From NCBI RefSeq assembly GCF_001653795.1, contig NZ_CP011515.1, forward strand, positions 198,674 to 262,673: 64,000 nucleotides of DNA. Direction: 5' to 3'. Origin of the DNA: Mitsuaria sp. 7. Its GTDB lineage: Bacteria; Pseudomonadota; Gammaproteobacteria; Burkholderiales; Burkholderiaceae_C. Position 1 is the first letter of the stretch, and each line of letters starts with the position of its first letter. Shown one piece after another: positions 35,172-45,637 of the stretch. The notes under the pieces were generated by a model. That model did no database searches. It was given only the letters and a program-made list of their open reading frames with translations, and had not been told where the DNA came from. A program made the translations under genes and the position numbers.

Positions 35172-35954
35172 TCAGAAGAATTGGCCCCACTCCGCGCCGG
35201 GCGCCGCTTCGATCTTGAGCAGCGCCCCGGTGATCGGGTGCGCCAGGGTCAGTCGCTGCGCATGCAGCCACAGCCGCTGCAGGCCGAAGTGCGCCGCGAG
35301 CGCGCGGTTGAGCGGTCCCTTGCCGTGGTTGGCGTCGCCGACGATCGGATGCGCGATGTGTTTCAGGTGTCTGCGGATCTGGTGCCGTCGCCCCTGGACC
35401 GGCTCGCAGGCGAGCAGCGCCAGTCGCGTCGTCGCGAAGCGCGGATCGGTGCTGACAGGCACCTCATGCCGTCGCAGGCAGGTCCACTCGGTCTGCGCCT
35501 CCAGGTGCGGCTGGCCGGCGGACGGCAGCTCGGGATCGCGCGCGAGCGGATGGTCGATGACGCCGCCGCCTTCGTCGTCCTGGCCGACGGGCCAGCCTCG
35601 CACCAGCGCCAGATAGCGCTTGTGGGTGCGGCGCTCGGCCAGTGCCCCGCCGAGCAGGCTTGCCACCTCGGCGCTCAACGCGAAGACGAGCACGCCCGAG
35701 GTGCCGCGGTCCAGGCGATGCGCCGGCCAGACGGGCCGGCCAAGCTGATCGCGCAGACGCTGCAGCGCGGCGTCTTCCTCGTGCGCGTCGATGGCGGTGC
35801 GATGCACCAGCAGCCCCGCGGGCTTGTCGATCACCGCGAGGTGTTCGTCCAGATGGAGGAGACGGAGCGCGCGCGACGGATCGATGGATGCCACGCTGGC
35901 ATCGGCGGCGGGGTCGGTCAGGGCGAGGGAAGGGAGGTTGGAAGGAGATGTCAT
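35172..35954 (-). CDS. truC: RluA-family pseudouridine synthase, TruC-like
   Basis: A 260-residue RluA-type enzyme. The catalytic motif is PAHRLDRGTSGVLVFAL with the nucleophilic Asp. LLHLDEHLAVIDKPAGLLVHRTAID near the N-terminus and PVQGRRHQIRRHLKHIAHPIVGDANHGKGPLNR fit the TruC subgroup, which makes pseudouridine-65 in some tRNAs. No S4 domain is present, as in TruC. The first 30 residues are low-complexity; ATG 35954 is used, with GTG 35978 possible. It could also be an RluA paralogue with another RNA target. Confidence 0.85.
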   Translation of the reverse strand: MTSPSNLPSLALTDPAADASVASIDPSRALRLLHLDEHLAVIDKPAGLLVHRTAIDAHEEDAALQRLRDQLGRPVWPAHRLDRGTSGVLVFALSAEVASLLGGALAERRTHKRYLALVRGWPVGQDDEGGGVIDHPLARDPELPSAGQPHLEAQTEWTCLRRHEVPVSTDPRFATTRLALLACEPVQGRRHQIRRHLKHIAHPIVGDANHGKGPLNRALAAHFGLQRLWLHAQRLTLAHPITGALLKIEAAPGAEWGQFF

Positions 35955-36257
35955 CGCTGAAGGGGACGGTGTGCGCACGCCTGGAGCGTTTTTTGCCCTC
36001 TTTTCCCCGTTTGGGGGGAGAGGTCAGTCACAGGGTGCTTCGCCAAAATCCTGTCATGCGGCCTGCTCATCATCGCAGCAGGCCCTCAGCGCCATCGATG
36101 TCGGTGGCGGGACCCCCCGGTCCGCAGTCGTCGTTGTCGTCGCAGTCGCAGGAGTTCGCCATGCCTCAGGAGTTTCACATCGGCCACCGGTCCTTCCTGG
36201 ACCGGTTCGTCCAGGTCTTGGGCCGGATGGTGCGCCGCACGCCGGCCGTGCGGCTGG

Positions 36258-36716
36258 TCAGTCGATCTGCCCGTCCACATACAGCCACGCCCCGTGCTCC
36301 CGCACGAATCGGCTGACTTCCTGCATGCGGTGCGCGCGCCCGCCGACCTTGCTGCGCGCGACGAAGGACACGGTCTCGTGGTCCGCGTCCTGGCGCGTGT
36401 GCGAGCGCACTTCCAGGCCCAGCCACTTCAGGTCGCGCTCGCCGCGATCCAGTGATGCCGGCCGGGTGCTCGGGTGCCAGGTCGCGAGCAGATAGTCGAT
36501 CAGATCCATCGTGTAGGCCGTGTACCGCGAGCGCATCAGCGCCTGCGCGTCCGCCGCGATGAGCGCGCCGCTGTCGGCGAAGGCGCGGTGCAACGCGCCG
36601 CAACACGATGCGTAAGGGCGGCCGCTGCCGCAGGGGCACGGGTTTCCCTCTGAACCGGCGGTGATCGCCTTGCCGCTCGCGCTGTTCGCCGAGGTCTTTG
36701 ATTTTTCTGGCTTCAT
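36258..36716 (-). CDS. ychJ: YchJ family SEC-C motif protein
   Basis: A 152-residue protein with an N-terminal zinc-binding SEC-C motif (CPCGSGRPYASCCG, about 27-40) and the YchJ body (ALMRSRYTAYTMDLIDYLLATWHPSTRP...WLGLEV...VSFVARSKVGGRAHRMQEVSRFVREHGAWLYVDG). The fold is NTF2-like. YchJ proteins are widespread and uncharacterised. The usual second SEC-C at the C-terminus is absent. The 279-bp stretch between this gene and truC holds no convincing gene. Confidence 0.88.
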   Translation of the reverse strand: MKPEKSKTSANSASGKAITAGSEGNPCPCGSGRPYASCCGALHRAFADSGALIAADAQALMRSRYTAYTMDLIDYLLATWHPSTRPASLDRGERDLKWLGLEVRSHTRQDADHETVSFVARSKVGGRAHRMQEVSRFVREHGAWLYVDGQID

Positions 36717-36753
36717 GGGGGCGGCATCATGCCAGTCTCTCTAGAATGGCTGG

Positions 36754-39186
<2,433 letters not shown>

Positions 39187-39252
39187 GCGGACATCGTACA
39201 GAGCACGCCGTGAGGTCTGGCGACAGGCGCAGAATGGCGGTGAGGCGATAAA

Positions 39253-39320
39253 GATTCCAGCAAACAGGAATCAGTTTTGCCCTGGGAGGGAGATCCGAAT
39301 AGGTCTTTGATTCTGGAATC
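39253..39320 (+). promoter_or_regulatory. HipB-like operator pair
   Basis: GATTCC-N8-GGAATC (39253-39272) is a perfect dyad with the 8-bp centre known for E. coli HipB operators (TATCC-N8-GGATA). A second dyad, GATTC-TG-GAATC (39309-39320), ends 3 bp before the hipB ATG. AGATTCCAG (39252-39260) and CTGGAATCT (39313-39321) are also exact complements. Autoregulation by the downstream HTH protein is the natural reading. Confidence 0.6.
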
Positions 39321-39323
39321 TCC

Positions 39324-39644
39324 ATGCGAACTGTTGTACCGATCGATCCGCCCGACGACCCGATGATCGAGGACGCGCTGGCGCTGGGCGCCGCCGTCCG
39401 CGCCGCGCGCACCACGGCGCGCCTGCCGCTCGTCGAAGCCGCCGACGCGCTGGGCATGTCTCGTCAGACACTGATCAACATCGAGACGGGCCAGGGCGGC
39501 GTGAGCCTCTCCACCGTGCTCAAGGCGGCGAGGGCGCTCGGCGTGAGCCTCTTCGCCGTGCCGTCGCAGCAGCGCGAAGTCGTCCGGCGCGCGATCCGCA
39601 CCGCGCGCGACTCGAAGTTCTCCGACCTGGATGACGATGCATGA
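39324..39644 (+). CDS. HipB-like Cro/CI family antitoxin/regulator
   Basis: A 106-residue protein with a central HTH_3 domain (LGAAVRAARTTARLPLVEAADALGMSRQTLINIETGQGGVSLSTVLKAARALGVSLFAVP, about 22-80). It directly precedes and overlaps by 4 bp a HipA-like gene, the standard hipBA order. HipB dimers repress the operon and hold HipA in an inactive state. The C-terminal tail (RRAIRTARDSKFSDLDDDA) is acidic at its end. Operator-like dyads abut the start codon. Confidence 0.87.
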   Translation: MRTVVPIDPPDDPMIEDALALGAAVRAARTTARLPLVEAADALGMSRQTLINIETGQGGVSLSTVLKAARALGVSLFAVPSQQREVVRRAIRTARDSKFSDLDDDA

Positions 39645-40855
39645 ACGGTCTGGAGCTCTGGCTCGATGAACATGAAGTCGGCTGGCTGAAAGCCGCCGAG
39701 GCGTCCCCGATCTCGCTGGCTTATCTCGAACGATGGACGTCGGAAGTCCTGGCCTTCCCGCTGTCCCCGTCGCTGCCGATGCCTCCGCGCGGCGGACCGG
39801 GCAGCGAGTCCGCAGACGACGCCGTGCTCGCGTTCTTCGACCACCTGCTGCCTGTGGGCGAGGCGCGTTCGCGGATCTTCCCCGCGCTCGGGCTGAGACC
39901 CGAGGACAGCGTCGGCGCGCTGCGCCTGATGGGGCGGGATCTGCCCGGTGCCGTGCGCTTGATCGCGGACGGCCTTCAACGGCCGGCAGGTCCGGTGCAG
40001 CGGGCGATCCCGCGCGATGAGGTCTCCGAGCGCATCCGCCAGCGCGATGCCTTGCCCTTTGCGGTGTGGGACGGACAGGTGCGCGGCGCGCTCGGCGGCG
40101 AGCGGGACAAGCTCGGGATCTACGTCGAACGGGACGGTGGCTGGCACTTCGTCGACGGGCCGCAGATGGCCTCGACCCATGTGCTCAAGCCGGCGCCCGA
40201 TGCGAACGGGTTGGGCGATCAGCCCTTCAACGAATTCTTCTGCCTGCGGCTCGCCGCGCGCGTGGGCCTGGACGTGGCGCCGGCGCAATTGCACCGCGTG
40301 CCGGAACCGGTGCTGCTGGTCGAGCGCTTCGATCGGCATCGCCTCGAGGACGGCCGCGTGCGGCGCGTGCATGCGATCAACGCCGGTCAGGCGCTCGGCG
40401 TACCGCCGGGCAATCAGGATGGCGTGTCGCTCGCGCAGCTGTTCTCGCTGCTGGGGCACAGCCCCACGCCGCTGGTCGACAGCCGGGCGCTGCTGCGATG
40501 GACGATGTTCCGCCAGCTCATCGGCTGCGAAGGCGCAGGCGCGAAGGACCTGTCCTTCTTCGTCGACCACGGCGGCCTGCGCGCGGCGCCGGCGCATGGA
40601 TTCGCTGGCGGCACCGGCGATGCGGCCGCCTTCGACGCCGCGGCCTGGGCCGACTTCGCGCGGGACTGCGACATCGCGCCGCGCAGCGTCACGCTGGAAT
40701 TGAAACGCCTGTGCGAGGCAGTGCTCGCACAGGCGCCAGTGTTGGCCGACGAGCTCGCGAACCACGTGCCGCGGCACGTGAGCGAAGCGATCCTCAGCCG
40801 TGTCCTCGGCGAGAGCGACCGTCAGGCCGCCCTCGCTCCGGAGATTTCCCGCTAG
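39641..40855 (+). CDS. HipA-like protein, probable pseudokinase
   Basis: A 404-residue HipA-family protein with the N-terminal HipA_N-like region (VGALRLMGRDLPGAVRL) and the kinase-like C domain (QPFNEFFCLRLAARVGLDVAPAQL). Canonical HipA proteins phosphorylate glutamyl-tRNA synthetase. By-eye alignment shows the key residues changed: the autophosphorylated Ser is Ala150 (ALGGERDK in place of SIAGAQEK). The catalytic-loop G-x-x-D-G-H-A-K-N reads GCEGAGAKD (295-303), losing the catalytic Asp, the His and the metal-binding Asn. The metal-binding Asp of the P-x-Y-D motif is Gly320 (APAHG). The ATP lysine in THVLKP (Lys183) remains. The frame is intact, so this is divergence, not decay by frameshift. 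Confidence 0.8.
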   Translation: MNGLELWLDEHEVGWLKAAEASPISLAYLERWTSEVLAFPLSPSLPMPPRGGPGSESADDAVLAFFDHLLPVGEARSRIFPALGLRPEDSVGALRLMGRDLPGAVRLIADGLQRPAGPVQRAIPRDEVSERIRQRDALPFAVWDGQVRGALGGERDKLGIYVERDGGWHFVDGPQMASTHVLKPAPDANGLGDQPFNEFFCLRLAARVGLDVAPAQLHRVPEPVLLVERFDRHRLEDGRVRRVHAINAGQALGVPPGNQDGVSLAQLFSLLGHSPTPLVDSRALLRWTMFRQLIGCEGAGAKDLSFFVDHGGLRAAPAHGFAGGTGDAAAFDAAAWADFARDCDIAPRSVTLELKRLCEAVLAQAPVLADELANHVPRHVSEAILSRVLGESDRQAALAPEISR

Positions 40856-40856
40856 A

Positions 40857-43064
40857 TCAGATGCCGATCTCGCCGCCGTCCTTGCGGGTGATGATGACCG
40901 TCGCGGAACGCGGACGCTTCTTCACCGTCTGGTCGGCCTGGTTGGCCGGCCAGTAGCTGCCGTAGGTCTTGGCCGCGAAGTCCGGCGTCGTTTCCTCGCC
41001 CGGGTGCTGGACGTTGAAGAACAGCGTCTTGTAGTCCGGCGTCATCGCGATGCCGGTGATCTCGCATTCCTTCGGGCCGACCAGGAAACGGCGCAGCGTG
41101 TCCGACGTCGCCTTGGCGCCCGCGCGGGTCTGCGTGCCGCCCGCGGCCGTCGCCACGCCGCCGTCGCCGACCTTGCCCGGCAAGGCCGCCAGCATCATGC
41201 AGTTGGTGATGTCGGTGTAGGCGCCGTCGTCGGTCTGGATCCACAGCATGCCGCGCTTGTCGAAGTACAGGCCGTCCGGGCTCGAGAAGTCGTTGCTGTC
41301 CGCCAGCCCCGACAGGTTCACGTCCGCGGCCGCATCGGCCTGCGCGCCGAACAGGTAGACGTCCCAGGTCAGCTTGGTGACGTCGGTCGCGTCTTCCTTC
41401 CAGCGGATGATGTGGCCGTTGGGGTTGCCCTTCTGCGAGGTCGTGCCCTTCAGGTCCTCGTAGTAGCGCGGGTTCGCGGCGTCCGGCTTGAGCTGGCTGC
41501 CGGTCGGCGTCGCGGTGGCGGGCACGCGGTTGCTGTTGTTGGTCAAGGTCATGTAGACCTCGCCGTTGGTCGGATGCACGGCCCCCCACTCCGGACGGTC
41601 CATCTTCGTGGCGCCGAGGATGTCGCCCGCGATGCGCGCATTGATCAGGACGTCGCCCTGGTCGGCGAAGGCGTAGGTCGCGTTGGCCGCGGTCAGGCCG
41701 TTGGCGCCGAAGGTCAGCGCCATCCAGTTGCCGGTGCCGTCGGCGTTGAACTTGGCCACGTAGAGCGTGCCCTCGTCCAGGTACTTCGCGCCGGCGGCCA
41801 TGCCCTTGCCGACGTCGGCCGCATCCCAGTTGGCCTTGGAGACGAACTTGTAGATGTACTCGTTGCGCGAGTCGTCGCCCATGTAGAGGACGATCGGCTT
41901 GCCGGCGACCGCCTCGGCGGGCCAGGCGCCTTCATGGTTGAAGCGGCCCAGCGCGGTGCGCTTGGCGGGCACGGAGTCCGGCGCGAACGGGTCGATCTCG
42001 ACCACCCAGCCGAAGGTGTTGATCGTGTTGCGGTAGTCGGCGGCCGCGGCGGCGCCCGTCACCGACGAGTTCCAGCGCACGAACAGGTCGTCGCTGCCGG
42101 CCGTTTCCCACAGGTAGGGGCTCTTGCGGTTCTGCGGCAGGCCGTAGCGGTTGAGGCCGGCCACTTCCTTGGGACCGCTGCGCAGCGCGTCGTCCCCGGC
42201 GGCACGGCTGATCACGTTGAGGTAGTTCTCCTCGCAGGTCAGGTAGGTGCCCCACGGGGTGTAGCCGTTGGCGCAGTTGTTGTTGGTGCCGCGGGTCTGC
42301 ACGGCCGTCGGGCTGAACAGCGTCTGCAGCAGGGGGTGGCCCTTGGCCGGACCGGTGAAGTCCATCGTCGTGGCCGAGGTCACGCGACGGTTGAAGCGCG
42401 AGCCGCGCACCATCGCCATGCCGGTGCCCGTGGCCTCGCGCTTGACTTCGACCACGGAGATGCCGTGGGCGTAGATTTCCTTGGTCACTTCGGTCGCGTT
42501 GCGCGCGGCGCCGGCGGTGCGCCCGGCCGGGTGCAGGCTGTAGGGGGCGACGACGTACTCGTGGTTGACGGCCAGCAGGCCGCGGTCCGAGCGCTTGGCA
42601 TCGAAGGCGCCGGCTTCGCTCAGGCCGAAGTAGTACATGCCGTCGTGGCCGTCGCCGATGCGGCGGTTGTAGGACTCGGCGGTTTCGGAACCGTCGTCCT
42701 TCCAGGACTCTTCACCGAATTGCAGCGGGTCGCCCAGCGCGTGCAGGATGCTGACGTTGTAGCCGTCGGCCACGGTCACCAGGTCGTTCTTGTTCTTGGC
42801 GACGGCGTTGAAGCCGATCTTCAGCGGAGCCGGGGTGGGGGCCGGGGCCGGCGAGTCGTCGCTGCTGCCGCAGGCGCTCAGGATGGAGCCGCCGAGCAGC
42901 GCGGAGGCCGCCGTGGTGATGCCGCCCTTGAGGGCGACGCGCCGCGACAGGCGCGCGGCCAGGATGTCTTCGAAATGCGGGTTGGCGGACGGATTGACGA
43001 CCGCGTCCTCGTCGTACTCGTTGGCGTTGTCTTGGCTGGCAACGATGTCGTGCTGCTTGCTCAT
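40857..43064 (-). CDS. phoX: PhoX family alkaline phosphatase, Tat-exported
   Basis: A 735-residue PhoX/DUF839 phosphatase, a Ca/Fe-dependent phosphomonoesterase that frees phosphate from organic esters outside the inner membrane. The N-terminus has about 38 polar residues and then a twin-arginine signal, LSRRVALKGGITTAASALLGG (RR 41-42). It ends in LSAC (Cys65), a lipobox, so it may be a Tat-exported lipoprotein. PhoX landmarks include NHEYVVAPY, GYTPWGTYLTCEENYLN, NRYGLPQ, EGAWPAEAVAGKPIVLYMGDDSRNEYIYKFVS and DGLYFDKRGMLWIQTDDGAY. The start at 43064 was chosen over 43115 because the latter lies inside the Pho promoter. It converges on the hipA-like gene with a 1-bp gap and no terminator. 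Confidence 0.93.
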   Translation of the reverse strand: MSKQHDIVASQDNANEYDEDAVVNPSANPHFEDILAARLSRRVALKGGITTAASALLGGSILSACGSSDDSPAPAPTPAPLKIGFNAVAKNKNDLVTVADGYNVSILHALGDPLQFGEESWKDDGSETAESYNRRIGDGHDGMYYFGLSEAGAFDAKRSDRGLLAVNHEYVVAPYSLHPAGRTAGAARNATEVTKEIYAHGISVVEVKREATGTGMAMVRGSRFNRRVTSATTMDFTGPAKGHPLLQTLFSPTAVQTRGTNNNCANGYTPWGTYLTCEENYLNVISRAAGDDALRSGPKEVAGLNRYGLPQNRKSPYLWETAGSDDLFVRWNSSVTGAAAAADYRNTINTFGWVVEIDPFAPDSVPAKRTALGRFNHEGAWPAEAVAGKPIVLYMGDDSRNEYIYKFVSKANWDAADVGKGMAAGAKYLDEGTLYVAKFNADGTGNWMALTFGANGLTAANATYAFADQGDVLINARIAGDILGATKMDRPEWGAVHPTNGEVYMTLTNNSNRVPATATPTGSQLKPDAANPRYYEDLKGTTSQKGNPNGHIIRWKEDATDVTKLTWDVYLFGAQADAAADVNLSGLADSNDFSSPDGLYFDKRGMLWIQTDDGAYTDITNCMMLAALPGKVGDGGVATAAGGTQTRAGAKATSDTLRRFLVGPKECEITGIAMTPDYKTLFFNVQHPGEETTPDFAAKTYGSYWPANQADQTVKKRPRSATVIITRKDGGEIGI

Positions 43065-43099
43065 TCGTGAATGCTCCGCTGCTATGGAAAGGCGGGCGG

Positions 43100-43133
43100 A
43101 TTCTGCGAAGGACAAGTGACGAGGACGTGAAAA
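43100..43133 (-). promoter_or_regulatory. PhoB-type promoter of phoX
   Basis: On the minus strand TTTTCAC-GTCC-TCGTCAC (43133-43116) gives two half-sites 11 bp apart, each a 5/7 match to CTGTCAC. Exactly 10 nt later comes CAGAAT (43105-43100), a 4/6 match to -10, with no -35. The geometry is the same as at ppk1. The 5' leader would be about 30 nt. Confidence 0.55.
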
Positions 43134-43171
43134 AGTCGTTAGGAATTACGTCCCGTCATCACGGTGCGAAT

Positions 43172-43219
43172 GGTGGAGCAGATGGTGGAGCAGAGGGTGG
43201 AGCGAACGGCGGAGCCAGT
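43172..43219. repeat. Four 12-bp tandem repeats
   Basis: GGTGGAGCAGAT, GGTGGAGCAGAG, GGTGGAGCGAAC and GGCGGAGCCAGT follow each other without gaps upstream of the phoX promoter. The length could vary by slippage. No function is evident. Confidence 0.7.
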
Positions 43220-43305
43220 CCCTGGGAGCGACGGGTGCTCGAAAGGGCAAGACCTGTCACCCACTTCCAGGTGACACGGGGCAGCGGCCCTGATCGAACC
43301 CGTGG

Positions 43306-44145
43306 TCAGACCGGCGTGACCGGCGTCTCGGGGAGGTCTTTCGGTGCGCCGAACATGAAGCAGTCGATGAAGGTGAAGTACAGCGAGCAGTAGAACGCCG
43401 TCGTCAGGATCATCGCCAGCGGCACCAGCAGGAAGGGCAGCAGGTTGGCCAGCCCCAGCAGCATGCCGACGATGGTGAGCACCATGGTCGCGCCGAAGGT
43501 CAGGCCGACCCAGACCAGGCCCGACAGCGCGAACGCGCCCTTGTTGCGCCACACGCCCAGCGTGCTGGAGAACAGCGCCTGCATCACGCCCTGGCCGCCC
43601 CAGTGGATCAGCGCCGGCGCGTGCCAGAACGGGATCGAGATCAGGCCCGTCAGCAGCAGCCGCAGGCCGATGCCGGTGGTCAGCGACGGATCGCCGATGG
43701 TGGCCTCGATGGCCTTCTGGTCGGGCTTGGCGGCGCTGCCCGCCGCGGCCACCTGTTCGACCGCGCGCACCAGGGCGCCGCCGTCCAGCCAGTGGGCGAG
43801 GAACATCACGGCGATCGTGCTGAAGGCGTAGAGGAACCCGAGGATCAACTGGTCGCGCCGGCGTTCCTTGGTCAGCTGCAGCGGCTGCGCGAAGATCGCC
43901 GCGGTCGGCGTGTGCGACTGCAGCACCTGGTGCGACGCCAGCATGAAGGACAGCGACACCAGCGGCAGCGCCGCCAGCACCACCAGCTGACCCAGCAGCG
44001 GCACCAGCTGCAGCACCGACGAGACCAGCAGGAACACGGCGAACAGGCCGACCAGCGCGATCGGCTTGCGCCGCAGCACCTTCAGCCCGTGGCGCACCCA
44101 GAGCAGACCGTTGCGCGGCGGGACTGTTTGCAGGTGCAGGATCAT
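43306..44145 (-). CDS. BPSS1780 family membrane protein
   Basis: A 279-residue integral membrane protein with about six hydrophobic segments. The N-terminal sequence LQTVPPRNGLLWVRHGLKVLRRKPIALVGLFAVFLLVS...LPLVSLSFMLASHQVLQ fits the BPSS1780 family described in Burkholderia genomes. The function is unknown. Its ATG overlaps the thrB stop by 4 bp, so it is translated as part of the DUF2782-thrB operon; a role near threonine metabolism is unproven. Confidence 0.8.
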   Translation of the reverse strand: MILHLQTVPPRNGLLWVRHGLKVLRRKPIALVGLFAVFLLVSSVLQLVPLLGQLVVLAALPLVSLSFMLASHQVLQSHTPTAAIFAQPLQLTKERRRDQLILGFLYAFSTIAVMFLAHWLDGGALVRAVEQVAAAGSAAKPDQKAIEATIGDPSLTTGIGLRLLLTGLISIPFWHAPALIHWGGQGVMQALFSSTLGVWRNKGAFALSGLVWVGLTFGATMVLTIVGMLLGLANLLPFLLVPLAMILTTAFYCSLYFTFIDCFMFGAPKDLPETPVTPV

Positions 44146-45125
44146 GGCAGGGACTCCAGCGCATGCCAGGGCCTGGCGATGCGCTCGCGCAGGACGCGCT
44201 CGAAATGGGTGGGATCGTGGGGGGTGAGGAGGCTGGCCTCGCGCGGCAGGTGGAAGTCCCACAGCCGCGAGATCCAGAAACGCAGCGCGGCCGCGCGCAG
44301 GAGGCCGGGGAGCAGGCGATGCTCGGCGCCGGAGAGCGGGCGCACCGACTCGTAGGCCTTGACGAAGGCGCCGGCGCGCTGCTCGTCGAGACGGCCGCTG
44401 TCCAGGTCGATGCACCAGTCGTTCAAACAGACGCAGAGGTCGAACAGGAAGCTGTCGACCCCGGCGAAGTAGAAGTCGAAGAAGCCGCTGAGCTTCTCGC
44501 GTCCGGGCAGGCCGTCGAACATCACGTTGTCGCGGAACAGGTCCGCATGGACGGGGCCGCGCGGCAGCGCCGCGGCGGCGTCGGCGAGCTGTTCCTGGAA
44601 GGCCAGTTCGGCGCGCAGCAGTTCGGCCTGCGCCGGCGTCATGTGCGGCAGCACGACCGGCACGGTCTCGCGCCACCAGGGCAGGCCGCGCAGGTTGTCC
44701 TGGTGCAGCGGGAAGTCCTGGCCGGCCAGATGCATGCGGGCGAGGCCGGCGCCGACCTGCTCGCAATGGAACACGTCCGGGGCCAGCTGATGGCCGCCGA
44801 GCAGCTTGTCCACGACCGCCGCCGGCTTGCCGGCCACGGTGTGCAGGATGCGGTCCTGCGCGTCGGGCTGCGGCGCGGGCACCGGCACGCCCTTGCGCGC
44901 GAGGTGGCGCATCAGCTCCAGGTAGAACGGCAACTGCTCGAAGCTCAGGCGCTCGAAGATCGTCAGCACGTAGTCGTGCGTCTGGCCGTCGCGCGTCGTG
45001 GTGACGAAGTAGTTGGTGTTCTCGATGCCGGCGGTGATGCCCTTGAGCGACTGCAGCTCGCCCAGGGCCAGCGTGTCCAGCAGCGCTTGCGCCTGCTCGG
45101 TCGAGACGTCGGTGAATACGGCCAT
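44142..45125 (-). CDS. thrB: Homoserine kinase (ThrB, APH-fold type)
   Basis: A 327-residue kinase of the choline-kinase/aminoglycoside phosphotransferase fold, the non-GHMP type of homoserine kinase used by many proteobacteria. It phosphorylates L-homoserine for threonine synthesis. Motifs: MAVFTDVSTEQAQALLDTL...GITAGIENTNYFVTT, YVLTIFERL, the catalytic GPVHADLFRDNVMFDG, and FFDFYFAGVDSFLFDL as the DFG-like metal site. It sits between the DUF2782 gene and the BPSS1780 gene, a common Burkholderiales order beside polA. Confidence 0.94.
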   Translation of the reverse strand: MAVFTDVSTEQAQALLDTLALGELQSLKGITAGIENTNYFVTTTRDGQTHDYVLTIFERLSFEQLPFYLELMRHLARKGVPVPAPQPDAQDRILHTVAGKPAAVVDKLLGGHQLAPDVFHCEQVGAGLARMHLAGQDFPLHQDNLRGLPWWRETVPVVLPHMTPAQAELLRAELAFQEQLADAAAALPRGPVHADLFRDNVMFDGLPGREKLSGFFDFYFAGVDSFLFDLCVCLNDWCIDLDSGRLDEQRAGAFVKAYESVRPLSGAEHRLLPGLLRAAALRFWISRLWDFHLPREASLLTPHDPTHFERVLRERIARPWHALESLP

Positions 45126-45179
45126 GAAAGGGAAAAGGAACGGACCGGGGGCCGACCGCGTCGGATCAGCCCGCCCAGG

Positions 45180-45524
45180 TCAGAAATTGAAGAGGCGCCA
45201 GACCCGCGCGCCCGCGTTGCCGCGGTCGGCGCCCTGGCGGGTGGGGATGTCGCGACCGGTGTCGCCGAGCAGGATCTCGTACTCGGGCGCCTTGCTGTCC
45301 TTGTTCTTGACCACGACCTTTTGGGTCAGGCCCCTCACCCGGGTTTCCTCGATGCGGACCTTGTCGTCTTCGTTGACGAGCTGTTCGACCTTCACCTCGG
45401 GCACGTCGCGGAACTTCGCGGCCTCGGCGGGAGCCGGGACCGGAGCCGGCGCGTCGGCCGCGTGAGCCTGGGACGCCAAGGCGGCCAGGACGGCGAACAG
45501 AGGGGCGAGGCGGATGGTTTTCAT
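45180..45524 (-). CDS. DUF2782 family periplasmic protein
   Basis: A 114-residue protein with a Sec signal peptide (MKTIRLAPLFAVLAALASQAHA, cleavage after about residue 22) and the DUF2782 body: VKVEQLVNEDDKVRIEETRVRGLTQKVVVKNKDSKAPEYEILLGDTGRD. The function is unknown. It is divergent from polA across 113 bp and leads the thrB operon, with 54 bp to thrB. Confidence 0.85.
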   Translation of the reverse strand: MKTIRLAPLFAVLAALASQAHAADAPAPVPAPAEAAKFRDVPEVKVEQLVNEDDKVRIEETRVRGLTQKVVVKNKDSKAPEYEILLGDTGRDIPTRQGADRGNAGARVWRLFNF

Positions 45525-45637
45525 GGTGAGGTCGATTCTAAGCTTGGCCCCAGGAAAACCCCGCCCCCCGGGCGGGTGCCGGTGTCAGGCGCGGCCTGCT
45601 GACAGCCGGGGTGGCGTGCGCCTGCAACAATGTCGGG

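Noticed and set aside
35996..36022. Hairpin CCCTCTTTTCCCC...GGGGGGAGAGG between truC and ychJ
   Set aside because: It could be a decayed REP-like palindrome, but too many mismatches and the lack of the flanking tail make it unsafe to annotate.
36160..36316. Small plus-strand frame beginning MPQEFHIGHRSFLDRF
   Set aside because: Only about 51 codons, and it overlaps the 3' end of ychJ on the other strand. The start has a CAGG-like site, but the tail is low-complexity and no homologue is recalled.
43067..43393. Plus-strand frame with a Gly-Ala-rich repeat stretch upstream of phoX
   Set aside because: It arises from translating the 12-bp tandem repeats and crosses the phoX promoter and the 3' end of the BPSS1780 gene. 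There is no ribosome-binding site and no family similarity.
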